Positions 1 through 9,125 of a stretch of DNA of 64,000 nucleotides are shown one piece after another (positions within the stretch are counted from its first letter, which is position 1; each line of letters begins with the position of its first letter). The translations under genes were made by a program, and so were the position numbers. The notes beneath the pieces were generated by a model. That model had not been told where the DNA came from. It saw only the letters and a program-made list of their open reading frames with translations, and did not search any database. Source of the stretch: UBA2136 sp047635695 (GTDB lineage Bacteria; Pseudomonadota; Alphaproteobacteria; UBA2136); assembly GCA_047635695.1 (NCBI GenBank), contig JBLILN010000003.1, positions 1-64,000 of the forward strand, read 5' to 3'.

Positions 1-1117
1 CAGCAAGGGTGCTGTTATGTTCACGTTTCCAATCTCCCGACAATACTCTACCAAAGCTATTCAAGTCTGTGATGCGGTCACCACCAAAAGTTTCTTCGCT
101 TAAAATACCCTGCTCTGTTTCAGCCGTATTGACCGTATTAACAAGTTCGACAACGTGAGGGCTTTCTTCAAGTTGGCCACCTAAAGACCCATTATCATCG
201 GCCATCATATCAACTGCTTCTTCTGAAGCGAACATCTCTGTCAGACTTGTACGACCTGCAGGCAAGCCAGCACGCGTCACTGCAGGTTTTGTGCGGCCTT
301 CAATATTTTTAGGATCTTGGGGCTTTTGCTGAGCCTTCGCGTTTTTTTGTTCCGTATCAGCAGGAGCGTCCACCAACGCTACACGTCTACTTTTAACAAG
401 TTCTTTTAATGATTTTTTCTTTTCTTTAACCGCCACTTTTTGAGCAATGGGCTCTGCTTTAACTTTAGCCGATGTCGACTTTTTGGCCCCTTCTAGGCTT
501 ACAGCACCATTAAGCTGCATCAGCATAGAAAGAGGTGCGGGCTTTGGCTGTGTCACTGTACCATTTTCAGAAACACGGCTAAATGTATTAACTTGTTTAA
601 GCTCAACAGGCGCAGCTTGCCCACCTCTTGCCGCAATATTCAAACAACACTCCGTCATATTTAAGGTTGTTTGCCCCATAGGCTCAACATGAACAATACC
701 ACCCGAACCACGGACACCAATAGTTGCAAAAGGCGTATTCACCTTGACCTTTTCGGGGTCTTTTTTAGCAATTTTACCTGTAAGGAATTTAAATATACCC
801 CTTGTGACTTCTATAATAGATGTACCGTCACCCGTTTGAGGGTCGTAAGCGTATTTATCGAGAATAACTTCGGCATTTTCACCGACGGTGAAAAGTGATT
901 TATCGTTAAAAACAACTTGTACCTTTGAATTTTGACCTGTGAGGATTTTTTCATTTTCATAAACAGCGGAAGACAATGTAAGCTTTGCTCTTACAGTACC
1001 GTCTTTTTGCACGGCTTGAACGTCACCCTTTACAGCAAGTACCTTACCAATAGGCTCAAGCGCAAACGCAGTAGGCGTGAACAACACCATTGTTAAAATA
1101 AAAATTAAAGTTCTCAT
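1..1117 (-). CDS. FecR-domain periplasmic/secreted protein, C-terminus cut by window edge
   Basis: The reading frame is open from an ATG at 1117 to the left edge, so about 372 residues are visible and the C-terminus is missing. The start follows a GGGGA ribosome-binding site. Residues 1-19 form a clear signal peptide ending in TAFA. Residues 22-130 look like a FecR domain: an early GKV..V.G.V..V segment, then a GENAEVILD stretch, a RGIFKF segment, and TPFATIGVRGSGG near residue 125, which is the usual FecR hallmark. After about 180 the chain becomes low-complexity, Lys/Ala/Pro-rich and probably disordered. The TPR/beta-barrel gene lies just upstream in the same direction. FecR-domain proteins of this kind are often found with secreted or surface proteins; the actual role here is inferred. 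Confidence 0.8.
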   Translation of the reverse strand, partial: MRTLIFILTMVLFTPTAFALEPIGKVLAVKGDVQAVQKDGTVRAKLTLSSAVYENEKILTGQNSKVQVVFNDKSLFTVGENAEVILDKYAYDPQTGDGTSIIEVTRGIFKFLTGKIAKKDPEKVKVNTPFATIGVRGSGGIVHVEPMGQTTLNMTECCLNIAARGGQAAPVELKQVNTFSRVSENGTVTQPKPAPLSMLMQLNGAVSLEGAKKSTSAKVKAEPIAQKVAVKEKKKSLKELVKSRRVALVDAPADTEQKNAKAQQKPQDPKNIEGRTKPAVTRAGLPAGRTSLTEMFASEEAVDMMADDNGSLGGQLEESPHVVELVNTVNTAETEQGILSEETFGGDRITDLNSFGRVLSGDWKREHNSTLA

Positions 1118-1225
1118 TATATTCCCCAAAAAAAATTAATAAATTTAATAGCCTTTACTTATAGAGGTACCTACAAATAAAGAAGATCTTCTCACTGACA
1201 GTTAAATAAAAAACTGCTTTATTAT

Positions 1226-2530
1226 TTAAAACCGCCAATTCATGGAGGCTGTTACACGTTCATTGCTATATTCATAGTTTTGAATATTGGAACGGATATC
1301 CTTGTTTTGATAGATCATGCTACATGACAAGCTGTCTGTAATGTTTTGTCCAATACCAAAGGTGACTGTACGTTCATTATCTTTTCTTTTAACATTGGGG
1401 TTGACGAAATTATCGACGTCTTTATATTGCGTACGCCTATACAAAACACCCGCATTGATAAACACCCCCTTATTAAAGAGGTGTGTATAGTTTAAACCTG
1501 CCGATACGGAACGATTTGTATAATAGTCAACGCCTGTATGTTCTCTTTTTGTTGAGAAAGTTGTGTTGAAAATATCTTTCGCTGTTAACAGCGACGTGAG
1601 CGTTATTTTATGCGCCGTCGTGTAACCATTACGGTCTTCATAGGTTGTGGCTGTGGGGGTATTTTTAAATTTGCGCTCTTCGCTGATATAACTGGTACGT
1701 ATTTTAGCCTTTTGCGACAATATATAGTCCATAAAAACCTCATAACCTAAAGTGTTTAAATAGGCGTGTTCATCTAAGTTAACACGTGAGCATGTCGCAT
1801 TTACACCCAGTCGGAAACGTTTTGATTTTGTATTAAACACAGGGCCTGTTTTAACAGAGTAAACAGTGGTATTTAAGGCGGATGCATTGTCTTGAACCGA
1901 CTTGTAAAAACCAAATTCCGTATTCCATGAGTGCTTAAGCGCACTGGGCATGATGTAGGAATGGCTTATATTGGCATAAACAAACTTCTGCTCATCGGAA
2001 GCTGCGCCTGTGGCATCATCAATGGGAATACCCACGCCAAAAACATCCACAGCACCAGAGTTAGGTGACGCGCTGGGATTACTGTCAGATGTATAACCTA
2101 ATGTTAAATTAGCTGATAGATGATGCTTCTTCACACCTTTTTCTATACGTGCGAGCATGTTATTAATATTTTTCAGCACAGCTTCTGGTGGGTTTTTGAG
2201 TTTAACTTCAAGAAAAAGGCGCTTAGCCTCCACAAAGTTACTCATTTTCATATAAGTCAGTGCCAGATCGAGCTTCACACGGTCAAGGCTGGGGTCGGCC
2301 ATAAGCATACGCTCATAGGCCGCAATAGACGCATAATACTTGCCCAATTTCTCTGCAAGTTTAGCATAGCGATAGTTGCTGTTTAAGTTGTCTGGATTAT
2401 TAGAAATATTATCGAAAAGTTCTTCTAATTCGACTTCCATTTTCGCCTTAAGGTCTTCTTCTTGTGCCCCTGATGACAACGGCATTAAGGCTAAAAATAT
2501 AAATACATATAAGAAGTATTTGGATGTCAC
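1226..2530 (-). CDS. TPR-containing outer-membrane beta-barrel protein (Slam/DUF560-like)
   Basis: This is a 434-residue protein with a signal peptide (residues 1-22, ending SSGAQ). Residues about 30-130 are helical and TPR-like (NYRYAKLAEKLGKYYASIAAYERML, then a second repeat with ALTYMKM). From about 135 to the end it is made of alternating amphipathic strands, with many Tyr/Thr/Asn and a terminal aromatic residue (MNWRF), as expected of an outer-membrane barrel. This order matches the surface-lipoprotein-assembly-modifier family (DUF560) and related TPR porins. It lies downstream of a GAF-domain gene (12 bases apart) and upstream of the FecR-domain gene, so the three are probably co-transcribed. 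A role in surface display is an inference from the family. Confidence 0.65.
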   Translation of the reverse strand: MTSKYFLYVFIFLALMPLSSGAQEEDLKAKMEVELEELFDNISNNPDNLNSNYRYAKLAEKLGKYYASIAAYERMLMADPSLDRVKLDLALTYMKMSNFVEAKRLFLEVKLKNPPEAVLKNINNMLARIEKGVKKHHLSANLTLGYTSDSNPSASPNSGAVDVFGVGIPIDDATGAASDEQKFVYANISHSYIMPSALKHSWNTEFGFYKSVQDNASALNTTVYSVKTGPVFNTKSKRFRLGVNATCSRVNLDEHAYLNTLGYEVFMDYILSQKAKIRTSYISEERKFKNTPTATTYEDRNGYTTAHKITLTSLLTAKDIFNTTFSTKREHTGVDYYTNRSVSAGLNYTHLFNKGVFINAGVLYRRTQYKDVDNFVNPNVKRKDNERTVTFGIGQNITDSLSCSMIYQNKDIRSNIQNYEYSNERVTASMNWRF

Positions 2531-2541
2531 AGAAACACGGC

Positions 2542-3150
2542 CTATATTGTTTTCAACATTTTTATTTCTTGGCGTAGGCGCTTAATTTCAAACAAAAGAT
2601 CTGTACGTTCAACCATGGCGCCAAGCACTGTGATTAAACTTTTCATTTCATCAACGTGATTAAAGTCAAATTGCTTATAGCGCGGATTACCTAAATCGTC
2701 CACACCATCAATATGATTTAGAAGCTGTACAACACCAATAACATTGCCTTGGTAGTTTTTAAGTGGAAATGCCAACATTGATGTTGAACGGTAACCGTCC
2801 CTATCATCAAATGTACGGTTAAACTTATAAGGCATCTCATGAGGGATATCGTAAAGATCATCAATTTTGAGTACTTCGCCCATTGATGCAACATAACCAG
2901 CGATGCTTTCTTTGCTAATCGGCATTGAAAACATTTCTTGGTTAATTTGAATGCGGTCGTTTTGCAAGGAGCAGACTTTAAGCTCAACAGGCTCATGCGC
3001 GCTTGGGCGTACGATGAATATGCTACCAGCCTCGGCTGAGGTATGGCGCCTTGCTTTCGCAAGAATAAGATCCATCGTTTTCTCTAATGTCATAGCGCCA
3101 GAACGTTCACCAAGTTCAAGTGCTGAGATAAAATCTTCTATGATACTCAT
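2542..3150 (-). CDS. GAF-domain protein
   Basis: The 202-residue soluble protein is mostly one GAF domain (about 20-180). Diagnostic features are an N-terminal helix, the AEAGSIFIVRP strand, PISKESIAGYVASMGEVLKIDDLYD around residues 75-100, and SMLAFPLKNYQGNVIGVVQLLN around 125-145. The C-terminal 20 residues form a short coiled coil. No output domain is attached, so it is probably a small-molecule or signal sensor acting through a partner. It heads a likely operon with the TPR-barrel and FecR-domain genes. The ligand cannot be told from the sequence. Confidence 0.8.
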   Translation of the reverse strand: MSIIEDFISALELGERSGAMTLEKTMDLILAKARRHTSAEAGSIFIVRPSAHEPVELKVCSLQNDRIQINQEMFSMPISKESIAGYVASMGEVLKIDDLYDIPHEMPYKFNRTFDDRDGYRSTSMLAFPLKNYQGNVIGVVQLLNHIDGVDDLGNPRYKQFDFNHVDEMKSLITVLGAMVERTDLLFEIKRLRQEIKMLKTI

Positions 3151-3238
3151 TTAAGGCCTCTAAAATTATAAAAATATACTTCTTAAAGATTAGAGGAAAA
3201 GGCAATCCGTTGTCACACACAAACCGATGCTTTGCACT

Positions 3239-5029
3239 TTAGAACGGCCAGAAAAGCGGTATGAGTGTGACAGAAATGGCGAAGAAAATAATATTCAATG
3301 GTAAGCCCACTTTCAGGAAATCGACATATTTATATCCACCAGGACCATAGACCATAATATTTGTTTGATAGCCTACAGGTGTACTAAAACAAGTTGACGC
3401 AGCAAAGGCCACTGCCATTAAAAATGGTTTAGGGTCAACAGCAAAGCCATCGGCAATCGCCAGCGCCAAAGGTGCCAGTAAGACAGCTGTTGCAGCATTG
3501 GACATTAAGGCTGTTAACACCATCGCCAAAAGATAAATAACCGCCATAGCCACTGTCGGCCCATATTGACCAACTTGCAAAATAATAAAATCTACCGCCA
3601 TATCGACCATGTGTGTTGTCTGCATGGCTGTTCCTAATGGAATAAGCGCGGCTAAGAGTACAATAACTTTAAAGTCGAGCGACTCATAGGCTTCGGACGC
3701 ACTTAAACATCGTGTCACAATCATACCAATTGCACCGATGAGAGAAGCAGCAAGGATCGTCAAAAACCCTGTAGAGGCTGCTAAAATAACCCAAAGTAAT
3801 ATCATGAAGGCAATAACACTGCGGCGTTTTTTTAAACGTAGGACTGATAAGTCTTGTAGCAACATAAAATCTTTTTCGTCGGCCAATTGCATCAAGTCTT
3901 GCTTATGCCCTTGTAAAAGCAGTGTATCGCCTTCTTTAAAGTCAATTTTTGCAATACGTTCATGCAAAACCTCACCGTGGCGCCTCACGCCCAGCACTGC
4001 TGCATGATATCGCCAGTAAAAATCGAGTTGCGTAAGGGTGCGTCCAATAATATTAGAGCGCCCCGGCACCACTACTTCTACCAAGGTAACGTCGTCACCT
4101 TCTAGGTGAACATCATTCAAATTACCTTCGGCCCAATCTTCAATCTTTAATAAGCCTTCCGATTCCATAACCTTACCAACATCACCGCGTAAAAGTAGAA
4201 GATCGTTCTCTTGAATTTCAGTCGCCTGCGGTGCCCATATCATGCGGTCATCGCGTATAATTTCTAGTAAACGAATCGGGTCAGTTTCGTCACCCAGTTC
4301 GGTTAAATCATTTTCACCACCCTTTTGACCAATAAGGGGCGAGCCTTCGAGTACACGCATTTCCGTCATGTAATCTTTTAAACGATATTCCGCTGTTGCA
4401 TCTGACGTTCCCGCACGGTCTTTTAAAAGGTATTTACTAGCAAAGACCATATAGACAGTACCCACAAAAAAACAAACAATGCCTAATTGAGCAAATTCAA
4501 ACATAGAAAAGCCTTCTCGCCCTGCATCGATAGCAACAGCATTCACGAGTAAGTTTGTTGTTGTACCTACAAGCGTACAAACACCACCAAATTGCGCCGC
4601 AAAAGACAAAGGCATCAACACGCGTGAAGCGTTTATATTACGTTCCTGCGCTAAGCGCAACGAAACAGGTAAAAGCACAGCTACTGTGGCTGTGTTGTTA
4701 GTAAAGGCACTGAAAAAACCACAGGTCACCATTAAAACACCCGTTAAACGTTCCTTGCCCTGCCCGACAAGAACATGCAAGCGGTTGGCAATAAAACGCA
4801 CAATACCTGTACGCTGTAAGCCTGCACTAATAATAAACATGGCGGCGATCGTCATTGTAGCAGGGCTTGAGAAACCGTCTAATATATGACGTTCTGGCAC
4901 AATACCTGTGAGAAGGAGTGCTAAAAGCACAAGCATGGCCACAAGGTCCACACGCACACGGTCGGAAACAAACAGCACAACCGATCCTGCTAAAATCATC
5001 ATTACTTGTATAGCGGCAGAAAGTTCCAT
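3239..5029 (-). CDS. SLC13/DASS-family permease with two TrkA-C domains
   Basis: This 596-residue inner-membrane protein has a hydrophobic N-terminal half (about 1-200). Two soluble TrkA-C (RCK-C-like) domains follow at about 210-400, recognisable by LLLLRGDVGKV and TLLLQGHKQDL. A second membrane half runs from about 405 to 596. Conserved Asn/Thr motifs (SAFTNNTATVAVLLP near 105 and LMSNAATAVLLAPLA near 515) are the paired SNT-like substrate/Na+ motifs of this family. The architecture is typical of bacterial SLC13-type anion transporters annotated for sulfate or dicarboxylates; the substrate is not evident. It is monocistronic and divergent from the SH3-protein gene. Confidence 0.88.
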   Translation of the reverse strand: MELSAAIQVMMILAGSVVLFVSDRVRVDLVAMLVLLALLLTGIVPERHILDGFSSPATMTIAAMFIISAGLQRTGIVRFIANRLHVLVGQGKERLTGVLMVTCGFFSAFTNNTATVAVLLPVSLRLAQERNINASRVLMPLSFAAQFGGVCTLVGTTTNLLVNAVAIDAGREGFSMFEFAQLGIVCFFVGTVYMVFASKYLLKDRAGTSDATAEYRLKDYMTEMRVLEGSPLIGQKGGENDLTELGDETDPIRLLEIIRDDRMIWAPQATEIQENDLLLLRGDVGKVMESEGLLKIEDWAEGNLNDVHLEGDDVTLVEVVVPGRSNIIGRTLTQLDFYWRYHAAVLGVRRHGEVLHERIAKIDFKEGDTLLLQGHKQDLMQLADEKDFMLLQDLSVLRLKKRRSVIAFMILLWVILAASTGFLTILAASLIGAIGMIVTRCLSASEAYESLDFKVIVLLAALIPLGTAMQTTHMVDMAVDFIILQVGQYGPTVAMAVIYLLAMVLTALMSNAATAVLLAPLALAIADGFAVDPKPFLMAVAFAASTCFSTPVGYQTNIMVYGPGGYKYVDFLKVGLPLNIIFFAISVTLIPLFWPF

Positions 5030-5160
5030 AAAACCACAGTGCTTCTTTTAATTTATATCTACCAAGCATTCATCACAAGGTAATCACTTCCATTTAAGCA
5101 AAATATAACCATAATGAAAACAACCAAATACAATATTCAACATAAATAACAGGTATAAGC

Positions 5161-5556
5161 ATGAGTAAAAGACGCCGACCAGCCAGAAAAGCCCCTATAT
5201 TACCTGGAGATATTCGTATGACGGCTATTAAGCGCCGCAAACTGAATAAAGTTGCATTTGTGCTCATGTGCCTGTGTTTTTTAAGCGCAGCTTACCATTT
5301 ATACCCAGCTTATCAAACACTACAACCTCAAAGCCAACCTCAAAAGCAAGCACAAAAATTAAAAGCGATTATCATTACTGAAAATGCAACACTATACCCT
5401 TTACCTTCTATATTATCGGGTGACCATGCCGTCACGGCGTCTACAGGTGTTGAAGTTGTTATTACCAATCAAGCAGATGGTTGGTTTCAAATTCAAACTG
5501 AAGCAGGTAAATATTGGATAGAATCGGCACATCTTTTACTCGGTAGGCAAATATAA
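5161..5556 (+). CDS. Membrane-anchored SH3-like (SH3b) protein
   Basis: The gene encodes 131 residues. The N-terminus is very basic (KRRRPARK), one membrane segment follows at about 35-50 (VAFVLMCLCFLSAAYHLYP), and the C-terminal 65 residues resemble a bacterial SH3 domain (ITENATLYPLPS, then VEVVITNQADGWFQIQTEAGKYWIE). The predicted orientation puts the SH3 domain in the periplasm, where such domains often bind peptidoglycan or proteins. Its stop codon is two bases before the ECF sigma gene, so it is probably co-expressed with that regulator. The specific function is unknown. Confidence 0.65.
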   Translation: MSKRRRPARKAPILPGDIRMTAIKRRKLNKVAFVLMCLCFLSAAYHLYPAYQTLQPQSQPQKQAQKLKAIIITENATLYPLPSILSGDHAVTASTGVEVVITNQADGWFQIQTEAGKYWIESAHLLLGRQI

Positions 5557-5558
5557 AA

Positions 5559-6092
5559 TTGGCAAAGCAAGACCTTAAAGACCTTTTTATCAAAGCCAAT
5601 ACAGGCGATGAAAAAGCATACCATCAATTTTTAGAAGAAATACTGACCCTTGCACGCGCGTATGTTGCCTATAAAATATCGAACGCCAATCAACGTGAAG
5701 ATATTGTACAGGAAATTCTTATTTCTGTGCATCGGGCACGCCATACATTTGAAGAAACGCGTGCGTTCAAGCCTTGGCTCTACGCCATTTTTCGCTATCG
5801 TACGCTAGACTATTTACGTCAAATATACCGCAATAAAGAAGACTCTATCGAAGGCTTTATTGAGAATACGGCCGATGATACAAATAATAATGTAACCAAA
5901 CAGGTAGAAGCCAACGAACTATTAAGTAAGGCACTTGGACAACTTAATGAGAAACAGCGTCGTATATTAATACTTATAAAATTAGAAGGTTTTACCACCG
6001 CCGAAGTTGCGCTTAAGATGGATATGAATGTGAGCGCCGTTAAAGTGACCGTTCATAGAGCCATACAAAAGATAAGGAAGACTTTAACATGA
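5559..6092 (+). CDS. ECF-type RNA polymerase sigma factor
   Basis: The 177-residue protein starts at TTG 5559, two bases after the SH3-protein stop codon, with a weak TAGG ribosome-binding site. Region 2 is at about 30-90: NQREDIVQEILISVHRARHT includes the typical DIVQE segment, followed by KPWLYAIFRYRTLDYLR. Region 4 is at about 125-175: LNEKQRRILILIKLEGFTTAEVALKM, then the HTH. The stop overlaps the next gene by ATGA, and that gene encodes an NrsF/DUF1109-like membrane protein, a known anti-sigma family. The pair should form a signal-responsive switch. The target promoter was not identified. Confidence 0.92.
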   Translation: MAKQDLKDLFIKANTGDEKAYHQFLEEILTLARAYVAYKISNANQREDIVQEILISVHRARHTFEETRAFKPWLYAIFRYRTLDYLRQIYRNKEDSIEGFIENTADDTNNNVTKQVEANELLSKALGQLNEKQRRILILIKLEGFTTAEVALKMDMNVSAVKVTVHRAIQKIRKTLT

Positions 6093-6736
6093 CAAATGAA
6101 CAGAAAACAGCCGATATTATTGCTAAACTCAGCTCAGAGGCAGCCTTAAAAACGCCCCCGTTTCCTTTAAAAAAAGCCTTTGCAGGCCTGTTGGTTTTTT
6201 CATTTGTATATATAGCCTTTGTGCTTCACTTTTTTTATGGATTACGCCCTGACTTTATGGACAAAATTTTAATGACAAGCTTTCTCGTTGAGCTTGCCGC
6301 CGTCTTTGCACTTATTGCGGTCACTTATAGCCTCACCGTTTACTATGCGCCACCAAGAAAGGCCTTCAAAAAACAACAATTTATATTTGTTGCCCTTATT
6401 ATTGCAGTAATTTGTGCCCTTGTTTGTACCTTTTCAGAAGAAAGTATGACGGCTTTTGATTTAAACCTTATACATTCAAGCTGCTTTGCAAGCATTATTG
6501 TTTTTGCCCTACCTACAGCTGTTATAGGCTTCATTATTCTTAAAAAAAGCGCGACCACAAACCCGGAATGGCTTGGCTTTACAACGCTACTCTTGGCAGG
6601 CACAATGGGTTATTTGGGTGTAAGGCTTACCTGCGCTATGGAAACGATGCACCATCAAATCTGCACACACCTACTGCCTGTCGTTCTTTTTACAGCACTG
6701 GGCTACTTTATGGGGCGCAAAATTCTCAGTTGGTAA
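6089..6736 (+). CDS. NrsF/DUF1109-like membrane anti-sigma factor
   Basis: The 215-residue protein has a short cytoplasmic N-terminus (about 1-30), then six hydrophobic segments with short loops. This is the size and shape of the NrsF/DUF1109 family, which binds the partner ECF sigma factor at the membrane. Cys residues at the edges of membrane segments (ICALVCTF, SSCFAS, LTCAM, QICTH) may correspond to redox- or metal-sensing cysteines of the family. It overlaps the sigma gene by four bases, which implies translational coupling. The assignment rests on topology and context rather than a strong sequence motif. Confidence 0.75.
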   Translation: MTNEQKTADIIAKLSSEAALKTPPFPLKKAFAGLLVFSFVYIAFVLHFFYGLRPDFMDKILMTSFLVELAAVFALIAVTYSLTVYYAPPRKAFKKQQFIFVALIIAVICALVCTFSEESMTAFDLNLIHSSCFASIIVFALPTAVIGFIILKKSATTNPEWLGFTTLLLAGTMGYLGVRLTCAMETMHHQICTHLLPVVLFTALGYFMGRKILSW

Positions 6737-6771
6737 GCCTACCTATTAAGGATAAGTAAGCCGTTAAACAC

Positions 6772-6800
6772 TTGTAACACCCCTTTACCGTCTCTATAAT
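6772..6800 (+). promoter_or_regulatory. Predicted sigma-70-type promoter for the solute-binding protein gene
   Basis: A TTGTAA box (6772-6777) is separated by 17 bases from a perfect TATAAT (6795-6800), 30 bases before the start codon at 6831. An AGGAC ribosome-binding site lies at about 6823-6827. No operator-like repeat was seen around it. Confidence 0.55.
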
Positions 6801-6830
6801 ATGAACATAATTGTTACCTTATAGGACATA

Positions 6831-7586
6831 ATGTTTAAACGAGAATTTAAAATACTTGTGATGTTAGTATGCATATTTTCTGCAGGGTTTAGTCATGCAG
6901 ACATAAGTAAAACGATCACAATTATAACGTCATCTTCTATCCCGCCTTACGTTATTTCAAAAACACATAGCGGCATTGCCATCGACCTTATTCGTGAAAC
7001 CTTGGCACTAAAAGGTTATCGGGTTAAATTTTCCTACGCAACCAATAAACGTGTAGAACAAGAAATAAACAATAAACGCGTGCACGGCGCCTTTAATATT
7101 CCGCATACCGCTCAAACAGACCTATTCGAATCACATTCAATTGTCACCTATAATAACGTTGCTATCACCCTTACATCTAAAAATATAGAGATCAATAAAA
7201 CCGAAGACCTGCAAGGAAAAAGCATAACCGCCTTTCAAAAAGCGGCTGAATTTTTAGGGCAACAATATAAAGACGCGACCAAGAAAAACTTACGCTATAG
7301 CGAAGTTACAAAACAACACTTACAAATACTCATGCTCCATAAAGATAGATCTGACGTTATTGTTATGGAAGAAAATGTTTTTTATTACTACAAGCAACAA
7401 CTACAAAGACTCAAACGTATCAAAAAAAGCCCACACACTATTCACCGTATTTTCCCACCAGCGAAACGTTTTGCCGTCTTTAAAAGTAAGCAAGTACGAG
7501 ACGATTTTAACGATGGCTTAAAGCAGTTACACTCAAACGGGCGCTATAAACAGATTGTTGCCCAATACATCAGCAACGACGAATAG
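6831..7586 (+). CDS. Periplasmic solute-binding protein, family 3 type
   Basis: The protein has 251 residues with a signal peptide (1-23, ending SHADI). The fold signature of extracellular solute-binding protein family 3 is visible: TIITSSSIPPYV near the start, HSGIAIDLIRETLALKGYRVKFSYA at about 45-70, KTEDLQGKSITAFQKAAEFLGQQY at about 125-150, and the C-terminal NDGLKQLHSNGRYKQIVAQYI. No ABC permease or ATPase gene is next to it, so it may be an orphan binding protein or a sensor. The ligand is unknown; such proteins often bind polar amino acids. Confidence 0.82.
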   Translation: MFKREFKILVMLVCIFSAGFSHADISKTITIITSSSIPPYVISKTHSGIAIDLIRETLALKGYRVKFSYATNKRVEQEINNKRVHGAFNIPHTAQTDLFESHSIVTYNNVAITLTSKNIEINKTEDLQGKSITAFQKAAEFLGQQYKDATKKNLRYSEVTKQHLQILMLHKDRSDVIVMEENVFYYYKQQLQRLKRIKKSPHTIHRIFPPAKRFAVFKSKQVRDDFNDGLKQLHSNGRYKQIVAQYISNDE

Positions 7587-7667
7587 CGAGCAAGAGCATA
7601 TGTTAACCTAGGTCAATTCAGTCGGTTTAAAGTGTATAGATTTTATCATGAGACGTATTAAAGCTTA

Positions 7668-7743
7668 TGGTGATTCCACCGGGACTCGAACCCAGATCTA
7701 CGGCTTAGGAGGCCATTGTTCTATCCAGTTGAACTATAAAACC
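7668..7743 (-). tRNA. tRNA-Arg (anticodon CCT)
   Basis: On the minus strand a 76-base cloverleaf can be folded. The acceptor 5' strand GGTTTTA pairs (with G-U pairs) with TGGAATC before A and an encoded CCA. The T loop GTTCGAGTC is standard, and the anticodon stem ATGGC/GCCGT encloses the loop CTCCTAA. Positions 34-36 are CCT, reading AGG arginine codons. The CCA end lies at 7668-7670. No integrase or direct repeat of its 3' end was seen nearby, so it does not appear to be an active insertion site here. Confidence 0.95.
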
Positions 7744-7749
7744 TAAAAC

Positions 7750-8244
7750 TTATACTAAAAGAATGTCTGGTAAATCTAACTCTCCAGAAAGCTTATCACC
7801 CACGCCCAAGTCCTTCACAAGCAGTGAAACAGGTGGGTTACCCGCAAGCGTAAAATCTAAATCTTCCGCAAAAACAAAACCGAGGGCCGATAAATCATCT
7901 AGCTCTGCCATTAAGAATACATAACGGCTACCTTGCGCTGTAACTTTTTTAAAGGTTTCTTCTAAAAATGAAACAGTGTCAAATGCGCTATCTTTTGTAT
8001 CAATTGCAAGCGGTGCAAGTATAACAGCACCAGGCTTCTTAGCCACAGTAACAGGTGTGTAAAGTGAAAAAGCTTTCACCACACCATCACCATCCGACAC
8101 CAATGAAATGTCGTTATTATACGATGAAAGGGAACGCAAAACGCTTGTTTGTTCAATAGTTGAAGCACCATCTTCTAGATAGCTTCGTGCAATCAATGTA
8201 GCAATAGCGCTTTTATCTTTTGCTATCTCTGGGCGAACAGGCAT
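7750..8244 (-). CDS. GNAT-like protein (YhbS-type), possibly degenerate
   Basis: I take the start at ATG 8244 (MPVRPEIAKDK), because AAGGAA lies eight bases upstream; a longer frame from 8310 lacks a site. The resulting 164 residues follow the YhbS-like acetyltransferase pattern: an opening RPEIAKDKSAIATLIARSY strand-helix, a central ISLVSDGDGVVKAFSLYTPV, the ILAPLAIDTK strand, and ALGFVFAEDLDF near the C-terminus. The normal acetyl-CoA pyrophosphate loop (Q/RxxGxG/A) is not visible, so catalytic activity is doubtful. The tRNA-Arg gene lies just downstream. Confidence 0.5.
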   Translation of the reverse strand: MPVRPEIAKDKSAIATLIARSYLEDGASTIEQTSVLRSLSSYNNDISLVSDGDGVVKAFSLYTPVTVAKKPGAVILAPLAIDTKDSAFDTVSFLEETFKKVTAQGSRYVFLMAELDDLSALGFVFAEDLDFTLAGNPPVSLLVKDLGVGDKLSGELDLPDILLV

Positions 8245-8339
8245 TAAAAATTCCTTTATTTTGTATGTTTTTACAAGGCACATTTTGCCTGTGTTTTTAA
8301 TAAAGAGCAAGCTTTTGTCATTAATTTCATGCTAACATC

Positions 8340-9125
8340 ATGACCATGATAAAAAATTCAATAAAAATGCTTTTCATTATAGGCTTGGTGCTCAGCACGC
8401 AATACACCCTTGCTTTTAGCCAAGGTGTTACATGGAAAAAAGTGGATCATGTCATTGATGGGGATACATTTGTAACCAAAGATGGGAGCCATATCAAGTT
8501 ATTAGGTATTAATACACCTGAAATCGGCAGGCGCGGCAAAAAAAACCAACCCTTTGCCAATGAAGCACGCCTAAAACTGACAGAACTCATATTTCATGAA
8601 GATTTAAGGCTGGAATTTGGCGATCTTTACAAAGACCGTTATGGCCGCCTGCTCGCCCATGCCTATAAAAAAGATGGCATTTGGGTTAACGCTAAACTTA
8701 TCGAAGAAAGCCTCGCGCATGTTTACAGCTTCCCTGACAACCGCGGACACACCAGAGAACTTATTAAAATTGAAAATAAAACGAAATTAAACAAACAAGG
8801 CATGTGGGGACATGCGCGCTGGAAAACGCACAGCACCGACGATAAAATACCCGACACAGCCATAGGTCAATTTAATATTATAGAAGGTAAAGTACACCAT
8901 ATCACTAAGGTTAAAAATAAAACCTACTTAAACTTTGGTGCCGACTGGCGGACAGATTTCACCGTTGAAATTAAGAAAAAATATTATGACAGTTTTAAGC
9001 AGTCAGGTATTGATATAGCTCAAGACTACGCAGGTAAAAGCCTACAAATACGTGGCGTTTTCAAGTCTGTTAACGGTGTACTCATTACCATTACCCACCC
9101 AGAACAACTGACAATTTTACCATAA
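8340..9125 (+). CDS. Secreted thermonuclease-like (SNase) protein
   Basis: The 261-residue protein has a signal peptide (about 1-28). A staphylococcal-nuclease-like domain runs from about 30 to 165: VIDGDTFVTKDGSHIKLLGINTPE, then LYKDRYGRLLAHAY with the Arg of the active site, then the NAKLIEESLAHVY segment. The conserved Asp residues of VIDGDT and the DRYGR arginine are present, so the fold and probably Ca2+-dependent nuclease activity are intact. The C-terminal ~95 residues (FNIIEGKVHHITKVKNKTYLNFG) look like an added OB/NirD-like beta domain. The ATG at 8346 is an alternative start. Confidence 0.85.
   Translation: MTMIKNSIKMLFIIGLVLSTQYTLAFSQGVTWKKVDHVIDGDTFVTKDGSHIKLLGINTPEIGRRGKKNQPFANEARLKLTELIFHEDLRLEFGDLYKDRYGRLLAHAYKKDGIWVNAKLIEESLAHVYSFPDNRGHTRELIKIENKTKLNKQGMWGHARWKTHSTDDKIPDTAIGQFNIIEGKVHHITKVKNKTYLNFGADWRTDFTVEIKKKYYDSFKQSGIDIAQDYAGKSLQIRGVFKSVNGVLITITHPEQLTILP

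Noticed and set aside
447..898. Two small plus-strand frames (81 and 75 codons)
   Set aside because: Both lie inside the FecR-domain gene on the other strand and have no ribosome-binding site or domain; they are shadow frames.
7668..7743. tRNA-Arg as an integration site for a mobile island
   Set aside because: No integrase nearby and no repeat of the tRNA 3' end noticed; the secretion cluster starts 17 kb away.
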